The notes under the pieces are model-generated. The model had not been told where the DNA came from, ran no database searches, and saw only the letters and a program-made list of their open reading frames with translations. DNA of 64,000 nt from DTJG01 sp964532995 (lineage in GTDB: Bacteria > Ratteibacteria > UBA8468 > B48-G9 > DTJG01), in NCBI GenBank assembly GCA_964532995.1, contig CAZHJN010000001.1, forward strand, positions 1 through 64,000, given 5' to 3'. The translations under genes and the position numbers were made by a program. Positions 18,218-26,622 of this stretch are shown here, piece after piece. Within the stretch, counting starts at the first letter, position 1; every line of letters starts with the position of its first letter.

Positions 18218-18343
18218 TCATCCCTGTTTCTGTTTATGCTTGGGTCCGTCCTGAGGATTTTTGCATATCACCATGACAGAACCCCTTCTTTTTATAATTT
18301 TACACTGCGGACATATCTTCTTCACTGAACCCCGAACCTTCAT
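18218..18343 (-). CDS. rpmJ: 50S ribosomal protein L36
   Basis: A 41-residue frame between infA and rpsM reads MKVRGSVKKICPQCK and continues with a Cys at position 27 and a C-terminal His-rich basic stretch. Two cysteines spaced C-x2-C, then a Cys and a His, form the zinc ribbon of the C+ type of L36. It is slightly longer than the usual 37-38 residues. GGAGG lies upstream of the ATG at 18343. The position infA-rpmJ-rpsM is canonical. Confidence 0.95.
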   Translation of the reverse strand: MKVRGSVKKICPQCKIIKRRGSVMVICKNPQDGPKHKQKQG

Positions 18344-18352
18344 AAATTCCTC

Positions 18353-18571
18353 CTATAACCGTTTTATAATTCTTCCTCTTGTAATATCATATGGCGAAAT
18401 TTCAACCATAACCTTATCGCCAGGAATAATTTTTATGTAATTCAATCTCATCTTTCCGCACAGATGAGCAGTAATTTTCATGCCATTATCAAGGTCTACT
18501 ATAAAACTCATCCCAGGAAGTGCTTTATTTATCGTCCCTACCAGAGTAATTTTATCTGTTTTCTTCTCCAT
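18353..18571 (-). CDS. infA: Translation initiation factor IF-1
   Basis: IF-1 is a single S1/OB-fold protein that blocks the ribosomal A site during initiation. The 72 residues contain GTINKALPGMSFIVDLDNG, then AHLCGKMRLNYIKI and GDKVMVEISPYDITRGRI, the family pattern. The ATG at 18571 overlaps the map stop as TGATG. A TTG one codon earlier is possible but unnecessary. The N-terminus is shorter and less conserved than in E. coli. Confidence 0.95.
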   Translation of the reverse strand: MEKKTDKITLVGTINKALPGMSFIVDLDNGMKITAHLCGKMRLNYIKIIPGDKVMVEISPYDITRGRIIKRL

Positions 18572-19317
18572 CAATCAGCACTTGTAAGAATCTCATAACC
18601 TTCTTTTTTTACAAGAACCGTATCTTCAAAATGGGCAGAAGGTAAACCGTCAGCTGTAACAACTGTCCAGCCATCCGACAGAATTCTCAAATCAGGTTTG
18701 CCCATATTGACCATCGGTTCAACTGCTATCACCATATTTTCTTTCAATTCATCTCCGTGTCCAGGAACACCAAAGTTGGGTATGTCCGGTGATTCATGCA
18801 AATACTTTCCAACGCCATGACCCGCAAAATCTTTTACCACACTGAAACCATGCTTTTCAACATAGCTCTGTATTGCCCAACCAAGATCGCCTGTTCTGCA
18901 TCCTGCTTTAACCTTTGACAAACCAACCTGCAGCGAATTTCTTGTGACATCAATCAATCTTTTTCTTTCCTGATCAATCTGTCCCACAAAAGATGTCATT
19001 GCACAATCGCCTATGTATCCTTCCTTAATCACTCCAACATCCAGAGAAATAATATCACCCATTTTTATACGTTTCTTTGACGGGATACCGTGCACAACCT
19101 CTTCATTTATAGATATACACATTATCCCGGGATATCCCCGGTATCCATAAAATGCAGACTTTACACGTTCTTTCTCCATCAAAGCTTCTGCGAATTTTGC
19201 TATTTCTAATGTTGTTATTCCTTCTTTTAAAATTGCAGATGTTTCAAGAAGTATCTTTTTGCAAATACTGCATGCTCTTCTTATTTTTTCTATCTCATCC
19301 GGCTTTCTTATCCCCAC
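18571..19317 (-). CDS. map: Methionine aminopeptidase, type I
   Basis: This enzyme removes the initiator methionine from nascent proteins. All five metal ligands are visible: Asp93, Asp104, His167, Glu200 and Glu231, in the contexts SLDVG, GDCAM, GHGVG, VEPMV and HFEDT. Length is 248 residues with no N-terminal zinc extension. The start is a GTG at 19317, 10 nt inside adk, with GAGGA about 9 nt upstream. Confidence 0.96.
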   Translation of the reverse strand: MGIRKPDEIEKIRRACSICKKILLETSAILKEGITTLEIAKFAEALMEKERVKSAFYGYRGYPGIMCISINEEVVHGIPSKKRIKMGDIISLDVGVIKEGYIGDCAMTSFVGQIDQERKRLIDVTRNSLQVGLSKVKAGCRTGDLGWAIQSYVEKHGFSVVKDFAGHGVGKYLHESPDIPNFGVPGHGDELKENMVIAVEPMVNMGKPDLRILSDGWTVVTADGLPSAHFEDTVLVKKEGYEILTSAD

Positions 19318-19952
19318 AGATTAATTTCCTCAATTTTTTTCAAGGTATCCGCTAAATCACCTTCAGCATTGATTGCTATAACACTGTGTTTTTCAGCGTA
19401 ATAATCAAGCAATGGCTTTGTTTCTTTACGAAAAACATCAAGTCTTCTGACAATAACTTCAGGTTTATCATCATCCCTCTGTATCAGTTCACTTCCACAT
19501 CTGTCACATATACCTTCCTTTTTTGGCGGAATATTTTTGAGATGATAAATAGCCCCACAGTTGTTGCATATCCTTCTTAAAGATAATCTTTCTATAACCA
19601 CATCATCAGAAGCCATAAGATTTAATAGAACCACTTCGTCCTTTTCTCCAAGAATCTCATCCATCATGTGCGCCTGATTCATATTTCTTGGAAAGCCATC
19701 CATAAGTACACCTCTGGAAGCATCCTCCTGTTTCAGCCTGTTCTGAAGTGCTTCAAAAACAATATTATCAGGCACAAGTTCTCCTTTTTTCATAAATAAC
19801 TCGGCTTTTTTTCCGGTTGTTGTAGCGTTTTTTACATTTTCTCTGAGAAGATCACCCATTGAAATCAATGGTATATTCCATTTCTTGCTTAAAATATTTC
19901 CTATGGTACCTTTACCAATCCCAGGTGGTCCAAATAAAATCAAAACCTTCAT
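19308..19952 (-). CDS. adk: Adenylate kinase (zinc-LID form)
   Basis: Adk interconverts AMP, ADP and ATP. The P-loop GPPGIGKGT occupies residues 8-16, MDGFPRN marks the AMP site, and the LID domain has two C-x2-C pairs (CNNC and CDRC), the zinc-stabilised type common in Gram-positives and many deep lineages. Length is 214 residues. The ATG overlaps the secY stop as ATGA. The order secY-adk-map-infA is conserved. Confidence 0.97.
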   Translation of the reverse strand: MKVLILFGPPGIGKGTIGNILSKKWNIPLISMGDLLRENVKNATTTGKKAELFMKKGELVPDNIVFEALQNRLKQEDASRGVLMDGFPRNMNQAHMMDEILGEKDEVVLLNLMASDDVVIERLSLRRICNNCGAIYHLKNIPPKKEGICDRCGSELIQRDDDKPEVIVRRLDVFRKETKPLLDYYAEKHSVIAINAEGDLADTLKKIEEINLWG

Positions 19953-21259
19953 CTTGACCGCGCCTTCTTCAGAAATCCTTCATAATGACGCATGATAAGA
20001 TGCGCTTCAATCTGCCTGAGCGTTTCAAGAATAACAGACACCACAATAAGTAAGCCAATTCCACCAAACATACTCGCTATCAAGTATGGAATTCTGAATA
20101 TATGCATTATGATATATGGAAATATTGCAATTACAGTAAGCATAAGAGACCCGGGGAGAGTGAGTCTGCCCAATATCCTTTCAAGATACCCACCTGTTGC
20201 CTTACCCGGTCTGATACCGGCAACAAAACCACCATATTTTTTCAAATCATCAGACACACGTTCAGGATTAAAAATGACACTGGCATAAAAATAGCAGAAA
20301 CCCACGATAAGTAAAGCGTACAAAACCATTCCCGCGCCGGAAACAGGGTTAAGAACATTCGCCAGCTTTTGCAAAAAAATGTTGTTTGCAAACCTGAGCA
20401 CGGTGGATGGGAACGTGAGAAAAGAAACCGCAAAAATTAAAGGCAATACCCCACCGGAATTCAGTTTAATTGGCAAATAAGTTGTCTGACCACCATATAC
20501 CCTTCTGCCAACAACTCTTCTCGCGTATTGAACCGGTATTCTCCTTTCTCCCTCATTCAACATTATAGCGGCACCAACCACAACAAAAATTAATCCAACC
20601 ATCAGCACAATAAGTCCCGGATTAATTTCGCCTGCACTGGTTAATTGCGCGGTCTGATGTACAGCAACAGGCATTCTTGAAAGAATACTGGCGGTAATGA
20701 TAAGAGAAATTCCATTCCCAATACCTTTTTCAGTAATCTGTTCGCCAAGCCACATGAGAAAAACTGTACCTGTTGTAAGAGTTAAAACTGTCGTCAGTCT
20801 GAAAAGCCAGCCTGGAGAATTAACCATAACCACCCCATCAAAATGGGTTGGATTTTCAAGCCAGACGCTGACAGCAAATCCCTGAAACAAACAGAGAATA
20901 ACCGTACCATAACGAGTCCACTGAGTCAGTTTTCTTCTGCCTTCTATTCCACTTCTTAACATATGTTCAAAAAATGGAAATATGGATGCTAGCAATTCAA
21001 GGATAATTGAAACGCTGATATAAGGCATTATGCCCAGAGCGAGAATAGTTGCATTGCTCAGGGCACCTCCAGCAAAAAGATCAGCAATTCCAAAAAGAGT
21101 TCCTGACATCCTGTCAAAAAAAGATGCCAAGGCCTTTCCGTTTATGCCTGGAACCGGTATGTAACAACCAAACCTGTATACAGTTAACAGCGCAATAACA
21201 ACCAGTATTTTTCGCTTCAGGTCCGGTACTTTTAATGTATCTTTAAATGCGGTAATCAT
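19949..21259 (-). CDS. secY: Protein translocase subunit SecY
   Basis: SecY is the channel of the Sec translocon. The 436-residue protein has ten hydrophobic segments, with the family sequences YIPVPGI near the N-terminus, LGIMPYISVSIILELL, GIGNGISLI and the cytosolic loop RRVVGRRVYGGQ that contacts SecA and ribosomes. secE is in the same block (44911-45093). It is coupled by ATGA overlaps to rplO and adk. Confidence 0.97.
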   Translation of the reverse strand: MITAFKDTLKVPDLKRKILVVIALLTVYRFGCYIPVPGINGKALASFFDRMSGTLFGIADLFAGGALSNATILALGIMPYISVSIILELLASIFPFFEHMLRSGIEGRRKLTQWTRYGTVILCLFQGFAVSVWLENPTHFDGVVMVNSPGWLFRLTTVLTLTTGTVFLMWLGEQITEKGIGNGISLIITASILSRMPVAVHQTAQLTSAGEINPGLIVLMVGLIFVVVGAAIMLNEGERRIPVQYARRVVGRRVYGGQTTYLPIKLNSGGVLPLIFAVSFLTFPSTVLRFANNIFLQKLANVLNPVSGAGMVLYALLIVGFCYFYASVIFNPERVSDDLKKYGGFVAGIRPGKATGGYLERILGRLTLPGSLMLTVIAIFPYIIMHIFRIPYLIASMFGGIGLLIVVSVILETLRQIEAHLIMRHYEGFLKKARSR

Positions 21260-21708
21260 TTTTTTATTATAATGGCTTTTCCACCGGCTTTTTCAATCAG
21301 CTCTTTTGCCTTCTTTGAAAAAGCATGCGCACTGATTTCAAGTTTCTTCTCAATCCTGCCCTCACCCAGAATCTTTATGATACAATTTTGATTTTTCACA
21401 AGGCCTTTTTTTACCAGGTTTTCAGGCGTGACGGATTCTCCCTGCTCAAATTTACTGTCAATTTGCTTAAGATTAATCACATAAACAACAACCTTTGCGG
21501 GATGATTAAACCCTCGTTTTGGAATTCTTCTGATAAGAGGCATCTGACCTCCTTCAAAATTTCCCGCAAGATGATATCCTGATCGTGATTTATGACCCTT
21601 ATGACCCCTTGTGGATTGTTGACCATGTCCGGAACCGTGTCCTCTTCCAACAATTTTCTTTTTATGCTTACTGCCAGGTGCAGGCTTGAGATTATGGATT
21701 TTCAACAC
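21256..21708 (-). CDS. rplO: 50S ribosomal protein L15
   Basis: L15 begins with HNLKPAPGSKHKKKIVGRG and the basic glycine-rich GHGSGHGQQSTRGHKGHKSR, followed by the globular domain with GGQMPLIRRIPKRGF. Length is 150 residues. The start is a GTG at 21708 with AAAGGAG 7 nt upstream, 17 nt inside rpsE. Because rplO follows rpsE directly, rpmD (L30), which normally lies between them, is absent. Confidence 0.96.
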   Translation of the reverse strand: MLKIHNLKPAPGSKHKKKIVGRGHGSGHGQQSTRGHKGHKSRSGYHLAGNFEGGQMPLIRRIPKRGFNHPAKVVVYVINLKQIDSKFEQGESVTPENLVKKGLVKNQNCIIKILGEGRIEKKLEISAHAFSKKAKELIEKAGGKAIIIKK

Positions 21709-22171
21709 TTTTTTTCTCCTTTAATTCAAGAAACTTCAGAACATTGTAGGTTGCATTAAGAACATTAATTGTACTTGTTGAACCGATAACCTTACATACA
21801 GCGTCCCTGACACCCAGAACCTCAAGAAACGCGCGCATCGTTTTTCCGGCAACAAGCCCGTGTCCTTTTGGAGCCGGTTTCAGAATAACATGTGAAGCAT
21901 CATATTTACCTTCAACGATTCCGCTTATTGTTGTTCCTTTCAGCGAAATTGAAATTCTGTTCTTATTTGCCTTTTCTCGAGCTTTACGAATCGCCTCAGG
22001 AACTTCTGAAGCTTTCCCGATTCCAAAACCACCCTCACCTTTTTGATTACCACAGACCACAACAGCACGAAATTTCAGACGTTTTCCACCCTTGGTAACC
22101 TTCATAACTCTTCGAATTTCAATGACAATTTCTTTCTCTTCCCCGCCTTCCTGCTGTTCAACCTGTGACAC
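21692..22171 (-). CDS. rpsE: 30S ribosomal protein S5
   Basis: S5 contributes to decoding fidelity. It has the dsRNA-binding-like N-domain with RVMKVTKGGKRLKFRAVVV, GEGGFGIGKASEVPEAIRKA, and the C-terminal APKGHGLVAGKTMRAFLEVLGVRD. Length is 159 residues with an acidic N-terminal extension. The start is a GTG at 22171 with GAGGA 6 nt upstream. Confidence 0.97.
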   Translation of the reverse strand: MSQVEQQEGGEEKEIVIEIRRVMKVTKGGKRLKFRAVVVCGNQKGEGGFGIGKASEVPEAIRKAREKANKNRISISLKGTTISGIVEGKYDASHVILKPAPKGHGLVAGKTMRAFLEVLGVRDAVCKVIGSTSTINVLNATYNVLKFLELKEKKSVENP

Positions 22172-22185
22172 AAAAGTTCCTCTTT

Positions 22186-22563
22186 CTAAAATTTTAAACC
22201 TCCTTGTCTTGCACCATCTGCAAACGATTTAACTCGACCTTTATAAGAATATCCACCTCTATCAAAAACAACTTTTTCTATATTTTTGGCTCTGGCTTTT
22301 TCTGCCAGAAGTTTGCCAGCAAGAAAAGCTCCTTTAATATTGCCACCCTTTTCATCCGGTTTTGCATTGCTTTTGAATGTCTCTGAAAGAGAAGAAACAG
22401 TCACAATTACTCTGTTTGATTTTATTTCATCAACTACCAAAGAACCATAGATATGTTTCAAACTTCTGAAAACCACAAGCCGCGGCCTTTCAGTGGTTCC
22501 CTGAATTTTTTTCCTCACTCGCAGATGCCGCATTTTTCTTCTGTCTTCTCTGGTGATCCTCAT
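22186..22563 (-). CDS. rplR: 50S ribosomal protein L18
   Basis: L18 binds 5S rRNA. The N-terminus carries RHLRVRKKIQGTTERPRL, then VFRSLKHIYGSLVVDE and the C-terminal VVFDRGGYSYKGRVKSFADGAR, all diagnostic. It is 125 residues long with AAAGGAG before the ATG. Confidence 0.97.
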   Translation of the reverse strand: MRITREDRRKMRHLRVRKKIQGTTERPRLVVFRSLKHIYGSLVVDEIKSNRVIVTVSSLSETFKSNAKPDEKGGNIKGAFLAGKLLAEKARAKNIEKVVFDRGGYSYKGRVKSFADGARQGGLKF

Positions 22564-22575
22564 ATATTAACTCCT

Positions 22576-23148
22576 TTATTTCTGAGCTCCCACAGCAGCC
22601 TTTCCAACTTTGTGCCTGACATATTCGCCAGCGTATCTTATACCTTTTCCTTTGTATGGTTCCGGAGGATAAATGTCCCGGATGTTTGCAACAAAATTTC
22701 CAAGAAGTTCCTTATCGTGCGAACGAAATGTCACAACAGTGTTTTTTTCAATCTGAACCTTGATTGCATCAGGAATATCAACCTCAACAGGATGAGTGAA
22801 TCCAAGATTCAAAACAAGTTTTTTCCCCTTCAACTCAGCCTTGTATCCGGTACCATGAATTTCAAGGGTTTTTTCAAAATTCTTTATAACTCCATTTATC
22901 TTGTTTTTAATCAGTGTCCTGAGAAGTCCCTGAAGTGCATCTGTCTTTCTGAATAATCTTCTAAATCTGGGTGTCTGTGGAACTTTGTTTTTAATAAAAA
23001 TCTTTCCATCCTGAAAAACGACTTCAAGGTTTTCAAAAACATCCTGAGTGATCTTACCAGCGGGTCCCTCTATTGAAACAACTTTATCCGCAACAAAAAC
23101 TTTAACTCCATCAGGTACATCTATATGTTTTTTTCCTAATCTGCCCAT
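22576..23148 (-). CDS. rplF: 50S ribosomal protein L6
   Basis: L6 binds near the sarcin-ricin loop. The protein starts MGRLGKKHIDVPDGVKV and ends with PPEPYKGKGIRYAGEYVRHK, the L6 signature. I choose the ATG at 23148 (190 residues), which matches the family N-terminus and has GGTGA 5 nt upstream. A GTG at 23157 directly after the rpsH stop would add three residues. Confidence 0.96.
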   Translation of the reverse strand: MGRLGKKHIDVPDGVKVFVADKVVSIEGPAGKITQDVFENLEVVFQDGKIFIKNKVPQTPRFRRLFRKTDALQGLLRTLIKNKINGVIKNFEKTLEIHGTGYKAELKGKKLVLNLGFTHPVEVDIPDAIKVQIEKNTVVTFRSHDKELLGNFVANIRDIYPPEPYKGKGIRYAGEYVRHKVGKAAVGAQK

Positions 23149-23157
23149 TTTATTCAC

Positions 23158-23547
23158 CTACCAGATATAGAACAAAAGTTCGCCACCAGTATTTGACTCA
23201 ATTGCCTTACGACTGCTCATTACACCTTTTGAAGTGCTCAATACAGAAATTCCAGAATCCTGTTTTTTTCTTGAAATTTCTTCTGCTGATACATAAACTC
23301 TCTGTCCTGGTTTACTTATTCTCCGTATCTTCAGAATCACAGGTCTTTTCTTCAGGTATAAAAGATGAACACGGAGAATTTTTCTGCCTTCACTTTCAAT
23401 AATCTCCCAATCCTTGATGTAATGCTCTTCTTTGAGCACATTTAAGATACTTTCCTTCAAACCCGACCACGGTACATCTGTGTAAGGTTTAAAAACAAGA
23501 TTGGCATTTTTCAATCTTACAATCATATCAGCAACAGAATCGGTCAT
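23158..23547 (-). CDS. rpsH: 30S ribosomal protein S8
   Basis: S8 binds the central domain of 16S rRNA. It begins MTDSVADMIVRLKNA and ends with GISVLSTSKGVMSSRKA and GGELLFYIW, as in the family. Length is 129 residues. The order rplE-rpsN-rpsH-rplF is standard. Confidence 0.96.
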   Translation of the reverse strand: MTDSVADMIVRLKNANLVFKPYTDVPWSGLKESILNVLKEEHYIKDWEIIESEGRKILRVHLLYLKKRPVILKIRRISKPGQRVYVSAEEISRKKQDSGISVLSTSKGVMSSRKAIESNTGGELLFYIW

Positions 23548-23558
23548 AATCAGTCCTC

Positions 23559-23744
23559 CTACCAGCTTGCTTTGGTAACACCAGGAATCTCACCCTGAGA
23601 TGCGAGCTGCCTGAAACAAACACGGCAAATACCAAACTTTCTGATGTAACCTCGTGGTCTGCCGCATCGCCAGCAGCGGTTTCTCATTCTCACTTTAAAC
23701 TTTGGTTCTTTCTTCATCTTCTCAAAAAAACATTTGCGCGCCAA
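23559..23744 (-). CDS. rpsN: 30S ribosomal protein S14, type Z (zinc-binding)
   Basis: The short 61-residue S14 has four cysteines in CWRCGRPRGYIRKFGICRVC, the zinc-ribbon type that lacks the insertion of the E. coli protein. The start is a TTG at 23744 with a strong GGAGG 7 nt upstream. It lies 2 nt after rplE. Confidence 0.96.
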   Translation of the reverse strand: MARKCFFEKMKKEPKFKVRMRNRCWRCGRPRGYIRKFGICRVCFRQLASQGEIPGVTKASW

Positions 23745-23746
23745 TG

Positions 23747-24295
23747 TTAATCCTCCCTTATCGGCAATCCAATCAATTTCAAAAGTTCCCGTGCATGTTC
23801 AACCTTCTTAGCATTCGTACATATGGTAATGTTCATCCCGCGAACCTTATATATGGTGTTATAATCAATTTCAGGAAAAATCACCTGTTCTTTAATTCCG
23901 ATTGTATAGGATGACTGTCCATCAAATGAATCAGGACTCAAGCCATCAAAGTCTTTTACTCTTGGAAGAGCAGCGGTTATCATTCTATCAAGAAACTCAT
24001 ACATCCTGTCGCCCCTCAATGTTACCATAACTCCACAGATATCTCCACGCCTGAGATTGAATGCAGAAATAGATTTTTTACCTCTGGTTATAACCGGTTT
24101 CTGTCCGGATATCAAAGCAATTTCCTTTTGAACAGACTCGATAGCTTTTGCATCCTTGTTATCCCTTCCAACACCAACATTTATGACAATTTTCTTGATT
24201 CTGGGAACCTGTAATATATTATTAAATCCAAACTTTTCCATCATTGTCGGAATAACCTTTTCTTTATAGAGTTTTTTCAATCTCGCTTCCATCAT
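23747..24295 (-). CDS. rplE: 50S ribosomal protein L5
   Basis: L5 carries 5S rRNA in the central protuberance. Family sequences include NILQVPRIKKIVINVGVG, GQKPVITRGKKSISAFNLR and a C-terminal VRGMNITI. Tandem ATG codons at 24295 and 24292 overlap the rplX stop. GGAGG lies 4 and 7 nt upstream respectively, so the second may be used. A longer reading from 24319 would add residues unlike L5. Length is about 182 residues. Confidence 0.95.
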   Translation of the reverse strand: MMEARLKKLYKEKVIPTMMEKFGFNNILQVPRIKKIVINVGVGRDNKDAKAIESVQKEIALISGQKPVITRGKKSISAFNLRRGDICGVMVTLRGDRMYEFLDRMITAALPRVKDFDGLSPDSFDGQSSYTIGIKEQVIFPEIDYNTIYKVRGMNITICTNAKKVEHARELLKLIGLPIRED

Positions 24296-24615
24296 TTTGC
24301 CTCCACCAACTCGCCACATTTCTTGCAGAAACGCATTTTTGAACCATCATCCATCAGCTTTACACCCAGTCGGGTTTTCTTGCTGCATTTTAAACAGAAG
24401 TATTGAACATTACTGATAGAAATAGGTTTTTCCATGGTTACAATACCACCCTGCCTGTCAAGTTTTTTTGGCCTCGTTGCCTTCTTCACAAAATTAACTC
24501 CTTCAACAAGGAGCCTTCTGGCATCAGGAAAAACCCTGATAACACGTCCTTTTTTTCCGGCGTCCTTACCTTTGATTACAACAACAAAATCATCTTTTTT
24601 TATCAGGCAACCCAT
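24292..24615 (-). CDS. rplX: 50S ribosomal protein L24 with C-x2-C pairs
   Basis: L24 initiates 50S assembly and lies near the exit tunnel. The KOW motif is in FVVVIKGKDAGKKGRVIRV, followed by GVNFVKKATRPK. The C-terminal half has CLKC and CKKC, which could bind zinc. The first pair is common in L24, while the second C-terminal pair gives a complete four-cysteine site. I choose the ATG at 24615 (107 residues) with GGAGG about 9 nt upstream. Confidence 0.94.
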   Translation of the reverse strand: MGCLIKKDDFVVVIKGKDAGKKGRVIRVFPDARRLLVEGVNFVKKATRPKKLDRQGGIVTMEKPISISNVQYFCLKCSKKTRLGVKLMDDGSKMRFCKKCGELVEAK

Positions 24616-24616
24616 A

Positions 24617-24985
24617 TCACAGTACCTCCGGAGCCAGTGAAACAATTTTCATAAATTTAGCATCACGTAATTCCCTTGGAACCGGACCAAAAACCCTTGT
24701 CCCCCTTGGGTTAAGATCATCATCTATTATTACCGCACAATTATGATCAAATCTTAGATATGAACCATCAGGTCTTCTGATTGAAGATTTTGTCCTCACC
24801 ACAACGGCTTTAACAACCTGTTTTTTCTTTACTATCCCATCTGGCAGGGCATCCTTAACATTTGCTCGTATTATATCGCCCACCCTTGCATATCTTCGCC
24901 TGGAATGCCCAAGGACTCCTATGATGCTTATCTTTCTTGCGCCTGTATTATCCGCCACTTCAAGAATTGTTCTCAACTGCACCAT
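24617..24985 (-). CDS. rplN: 50S ribosomal protein L14
   Basis: L14 contacts the 30S subunit and L19. The protein has LEVADNTGARKISIIGVLG, RVGDIIRANVKDALPDG, VVVRTKSSIRRPDGS and FGPVPRELRD. At 122 residues it is the exact family length. AAGGAG lies 6 nt before the ATG, which is inside the end of rpsQ (26-nt overlap). Confidence 0.97.
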   Translation of the reverse strand: MVQLRTILEVADNTGARKISIIGVLGHSRRRYARVGDIIRANVKDALPDGIVKKKQVVKAVVVRTKSSIRRPDGSYLRFDHNCAVIIDDDLNPRGTRVFGPVPRELRDAKFMKIVSLAPEVL

Positions 24986-25262
24986 TTGTTACTCCTTCAC
25001 TTTTTGATACATCTTTCTTCAATATCTCAATTACTTTCCATCGTTTCAGCTTACTCAATGGTCGGCATTGTCTGATGATTACAATGTCTCCACTTTTACT
25101 TATGTTAGATTCATCATGCGCATAGAATTTTTTCCTTTTCCTGATAACTTTCATATATGCCGGATGCCTGGAGAGCGTCTCCACAAGAATCACACGTGTT
25201 TTTTCCATCCTGTCACCAACTACTAAGCCTTTCTTTTCAACCTTTTTTTTCTGATGAATCAT
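24960..25262 (-). CDS. rpsQ: 30S ribosomal protein S17
   Basis: S17 has the OB-fold sequence GLVVGDRMEKTRVILVET, then KRKKFYAHDE and GDIVIIRQCRPLSKLKRWKV. It is 100 residues, longer than the E. coli protein because of N- and C-terminal tails that overlap rpmC by 26 nt and rplN by 26 nt. AGAGGT lies 7 nt before the ATG at 25262. Confidence 0.95.
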   Translation of the reverse strand: MIHQKKKVEKKGLVVGDRMEKTRVILVETLSRHPAYMKVIRKRKKFYAHDESNISKSGDIVIIRQCRPLSKLKRWKVIEILKKDVSKSEGVTNGAVENNS

Positions 25263-25485
25263 TTGTAGTACCTCTTTGATTATTTTTACTGCTTCTTTTT
25301 TGTTGTATCAATGTATTTATCTGAGAAATATCCTTTCTAAGGTTTCGCAAAACACGAACATTTTTTATCTGTCCAAGCCGTATCTGAATTCTCTGGTCAA
25401 AAAGACGCCTGGCTATATCAGCTCTTTTCTGTTCAAGCTCCTGAACTGTTAAATCTTTCAATTCATCAAATTCGTTCTTTTTCAT
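25237..25485 (-). CDS. rpmC: 50S ribosomal protein L29
   Basis: L29 lies at the exit tunnel near the docking site for SRP and trigger factor. The family helix pair is visible as LKDLTVQELEQKRADIARRL and VRVLRNLRKDISQINTLI. At 82 residues it has a polar tail of about 15 residues beyond the usual 65. It is ATGA-coupled to rplP. Confidence 0.93.
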   Translation of the reverse strand: MKKNEFDELKDLTVQELEQKRADIARRLFDQRIQIRLGQIKNVRVLRNLRKDISQINTLIQQKRSSKNNQRGTTNDSSEKKG

Positions 25486-25898
25486 AGCATTTCCCGTTTT
25501 ATGATTTTTGTTGCGACCGGAAGTTTATATGAAGCCAATCTTAATGCCTCCACAGCAACATCCGGTTCAACACCAGCTATCTCAAAAACTATTTGACCTG
25601 GAAGTACAATTGCTTCCCAGCCAGCAACATCACCCTTGCCTTTCCCCATTCTGGTTTCTGCTGGCTTTTTGGTAAAAGGTCTATCAGGAAAAATCCTTAT
25701 CCAGAGCTTACCTTTTGATTTTAAATGATGCGTAATTGCAATTCTTGCTGCTTCTATCTGGTTATTCTTCAGTCGACCGGGCTGAAGAATCTGCAGTCCA
25801 AAATCTCCAAAATAGATAGTTGATCCACGAACTGCTTTGCCCTTAGTTCGACCCTTCTGAACTTTTCTGTACTTTACCCTTTTTGGCATTAATGGCAT
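25482..25898 (-). CDS. rplP: 50S ribosomal protein L16
   Basis: L16 organises the A-site tRNA region. It contains MPKRVKYRKVQKGR, FGDFGLQILQPGRL, IFPDRPFTKKPAETRMGKGKG and WEAIVLPGQIVFEIAGV, all family signatures. The 138-residue length is normal. The ATG at 25898 has AAGGAG 8 nt upstream and lies 56 nt inside rpsC. A second ATG three codons later is also possible. Confidence 0.96.
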   Translation of the reverse strand: MPLMPKRVKYRKVQKGRTKGKAVRGSTIYFGDFGLQILQPGRLKNNQIEAARIAITHHLKSKGKLWIRIFPDRPFTKKPAETRMGKGKGDVAGWEAIVLPGQIVFEIAGVEPDVAVEALRLASYKLPVATKIIKREML

Positions 25899-26622
25899 TT
25901 CTGCGACTCCTTGTATTCAACGTTTCTTCAGCAGGATGAGATACTTCTATATTAGCCTGTTCAGCTGTCTGCTTTTTCAATACCTGTTTCTCTTTATCGA
26001 AAACTTCACCAAGAAAAATCCAGACCTTCACTCCGATGCAACCAAACTTGGTTATGGCTGTTGATGTTGCATAGCTTATTTTTGCTCGAAGAGTATGAAG
26101 CGGAACCTTGCCCTTCATATAAAGTTCAGACCTTGAAATTTCTGCTCCACCGAGTCTTCCACCAACCCTGACTTTGATCCCGAGTGCACCAGACTGCAAA
26201 CTCAGCGCCATAGCCTTTTTTACAGCTATTCTGTGTGGCACCCTGCGTTCAAGTTGCATTGCGATGCTGTCGGCCATAAATTGAGCATCCTGGCCCGGAT
26301 TTTTTATTCCATTAACATCTATGGTTACCTGTTTTTTTATTCTGTTGTAAACCTCGTCTCTTACTGCGTTTATCTCTGCGCCCTTGCGTCCAAGAACCAC
26401 ACCAGGTCTTGGACTGTAAAGGTTGATTTTCACCTTTTCAGCAATTTTTTCAATGTCCACTCTTGTAATTGAACCCCGTGGAAACCTGCCAAAAAGATAT
26501 TTTCTTATTTCAACATCTTCTCTGAGAAAATCTTTAAAGTTTCTGTCATTTGCAAACCAGAAAGATCTCCATTTTTCAGTTATACCAAGCCTAAGACCTA
26601 TTGGATTTACCTTTTGTCCCAT
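25843..26622 (-). CDS. rpsC: 30S ribosomal protein S3 with extended C-terminal tail
   Basis: S3 forms the mRNA entry region and has helicase activity in the ribosome. The N-terminus GQKVNPIGLRLGITEKWRS, the KH domain (VVLGRKGAEINAVRDEV) and IAMQLERRVPHRIAVKKAM identify it. Conserved sequence ends with GVKVWIFLGE near residue 206. A polar tail of about 50 residues then continues for 56 nt over the start of rplP. Length is 259 residues against the usual 210-235. Confidence 0.95.
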   Translation of the reverse strand: MGQKVNPIGLRLGITEKWRSFWFANDRNFKDFLREDVEIRKYLFGRFPRGSITRVDIEKIAEKVKINLYSPRPGVVLGRKGAEINAVRDEVYNRIKKQVTIDVNGIKNPGQDAQFMADSIAMQLERRVPHRIAVKKAMALSLQSGALGIKVRVGGRLGGAEISRSELYMKGKVPLHTLRAKISYATSTAITKFGCIGVKVWIFLGEVFDKEKQVLKKQTAEQANIEVSHPAEETLNTRSRRNAINAKKGKVQKSSEGSN

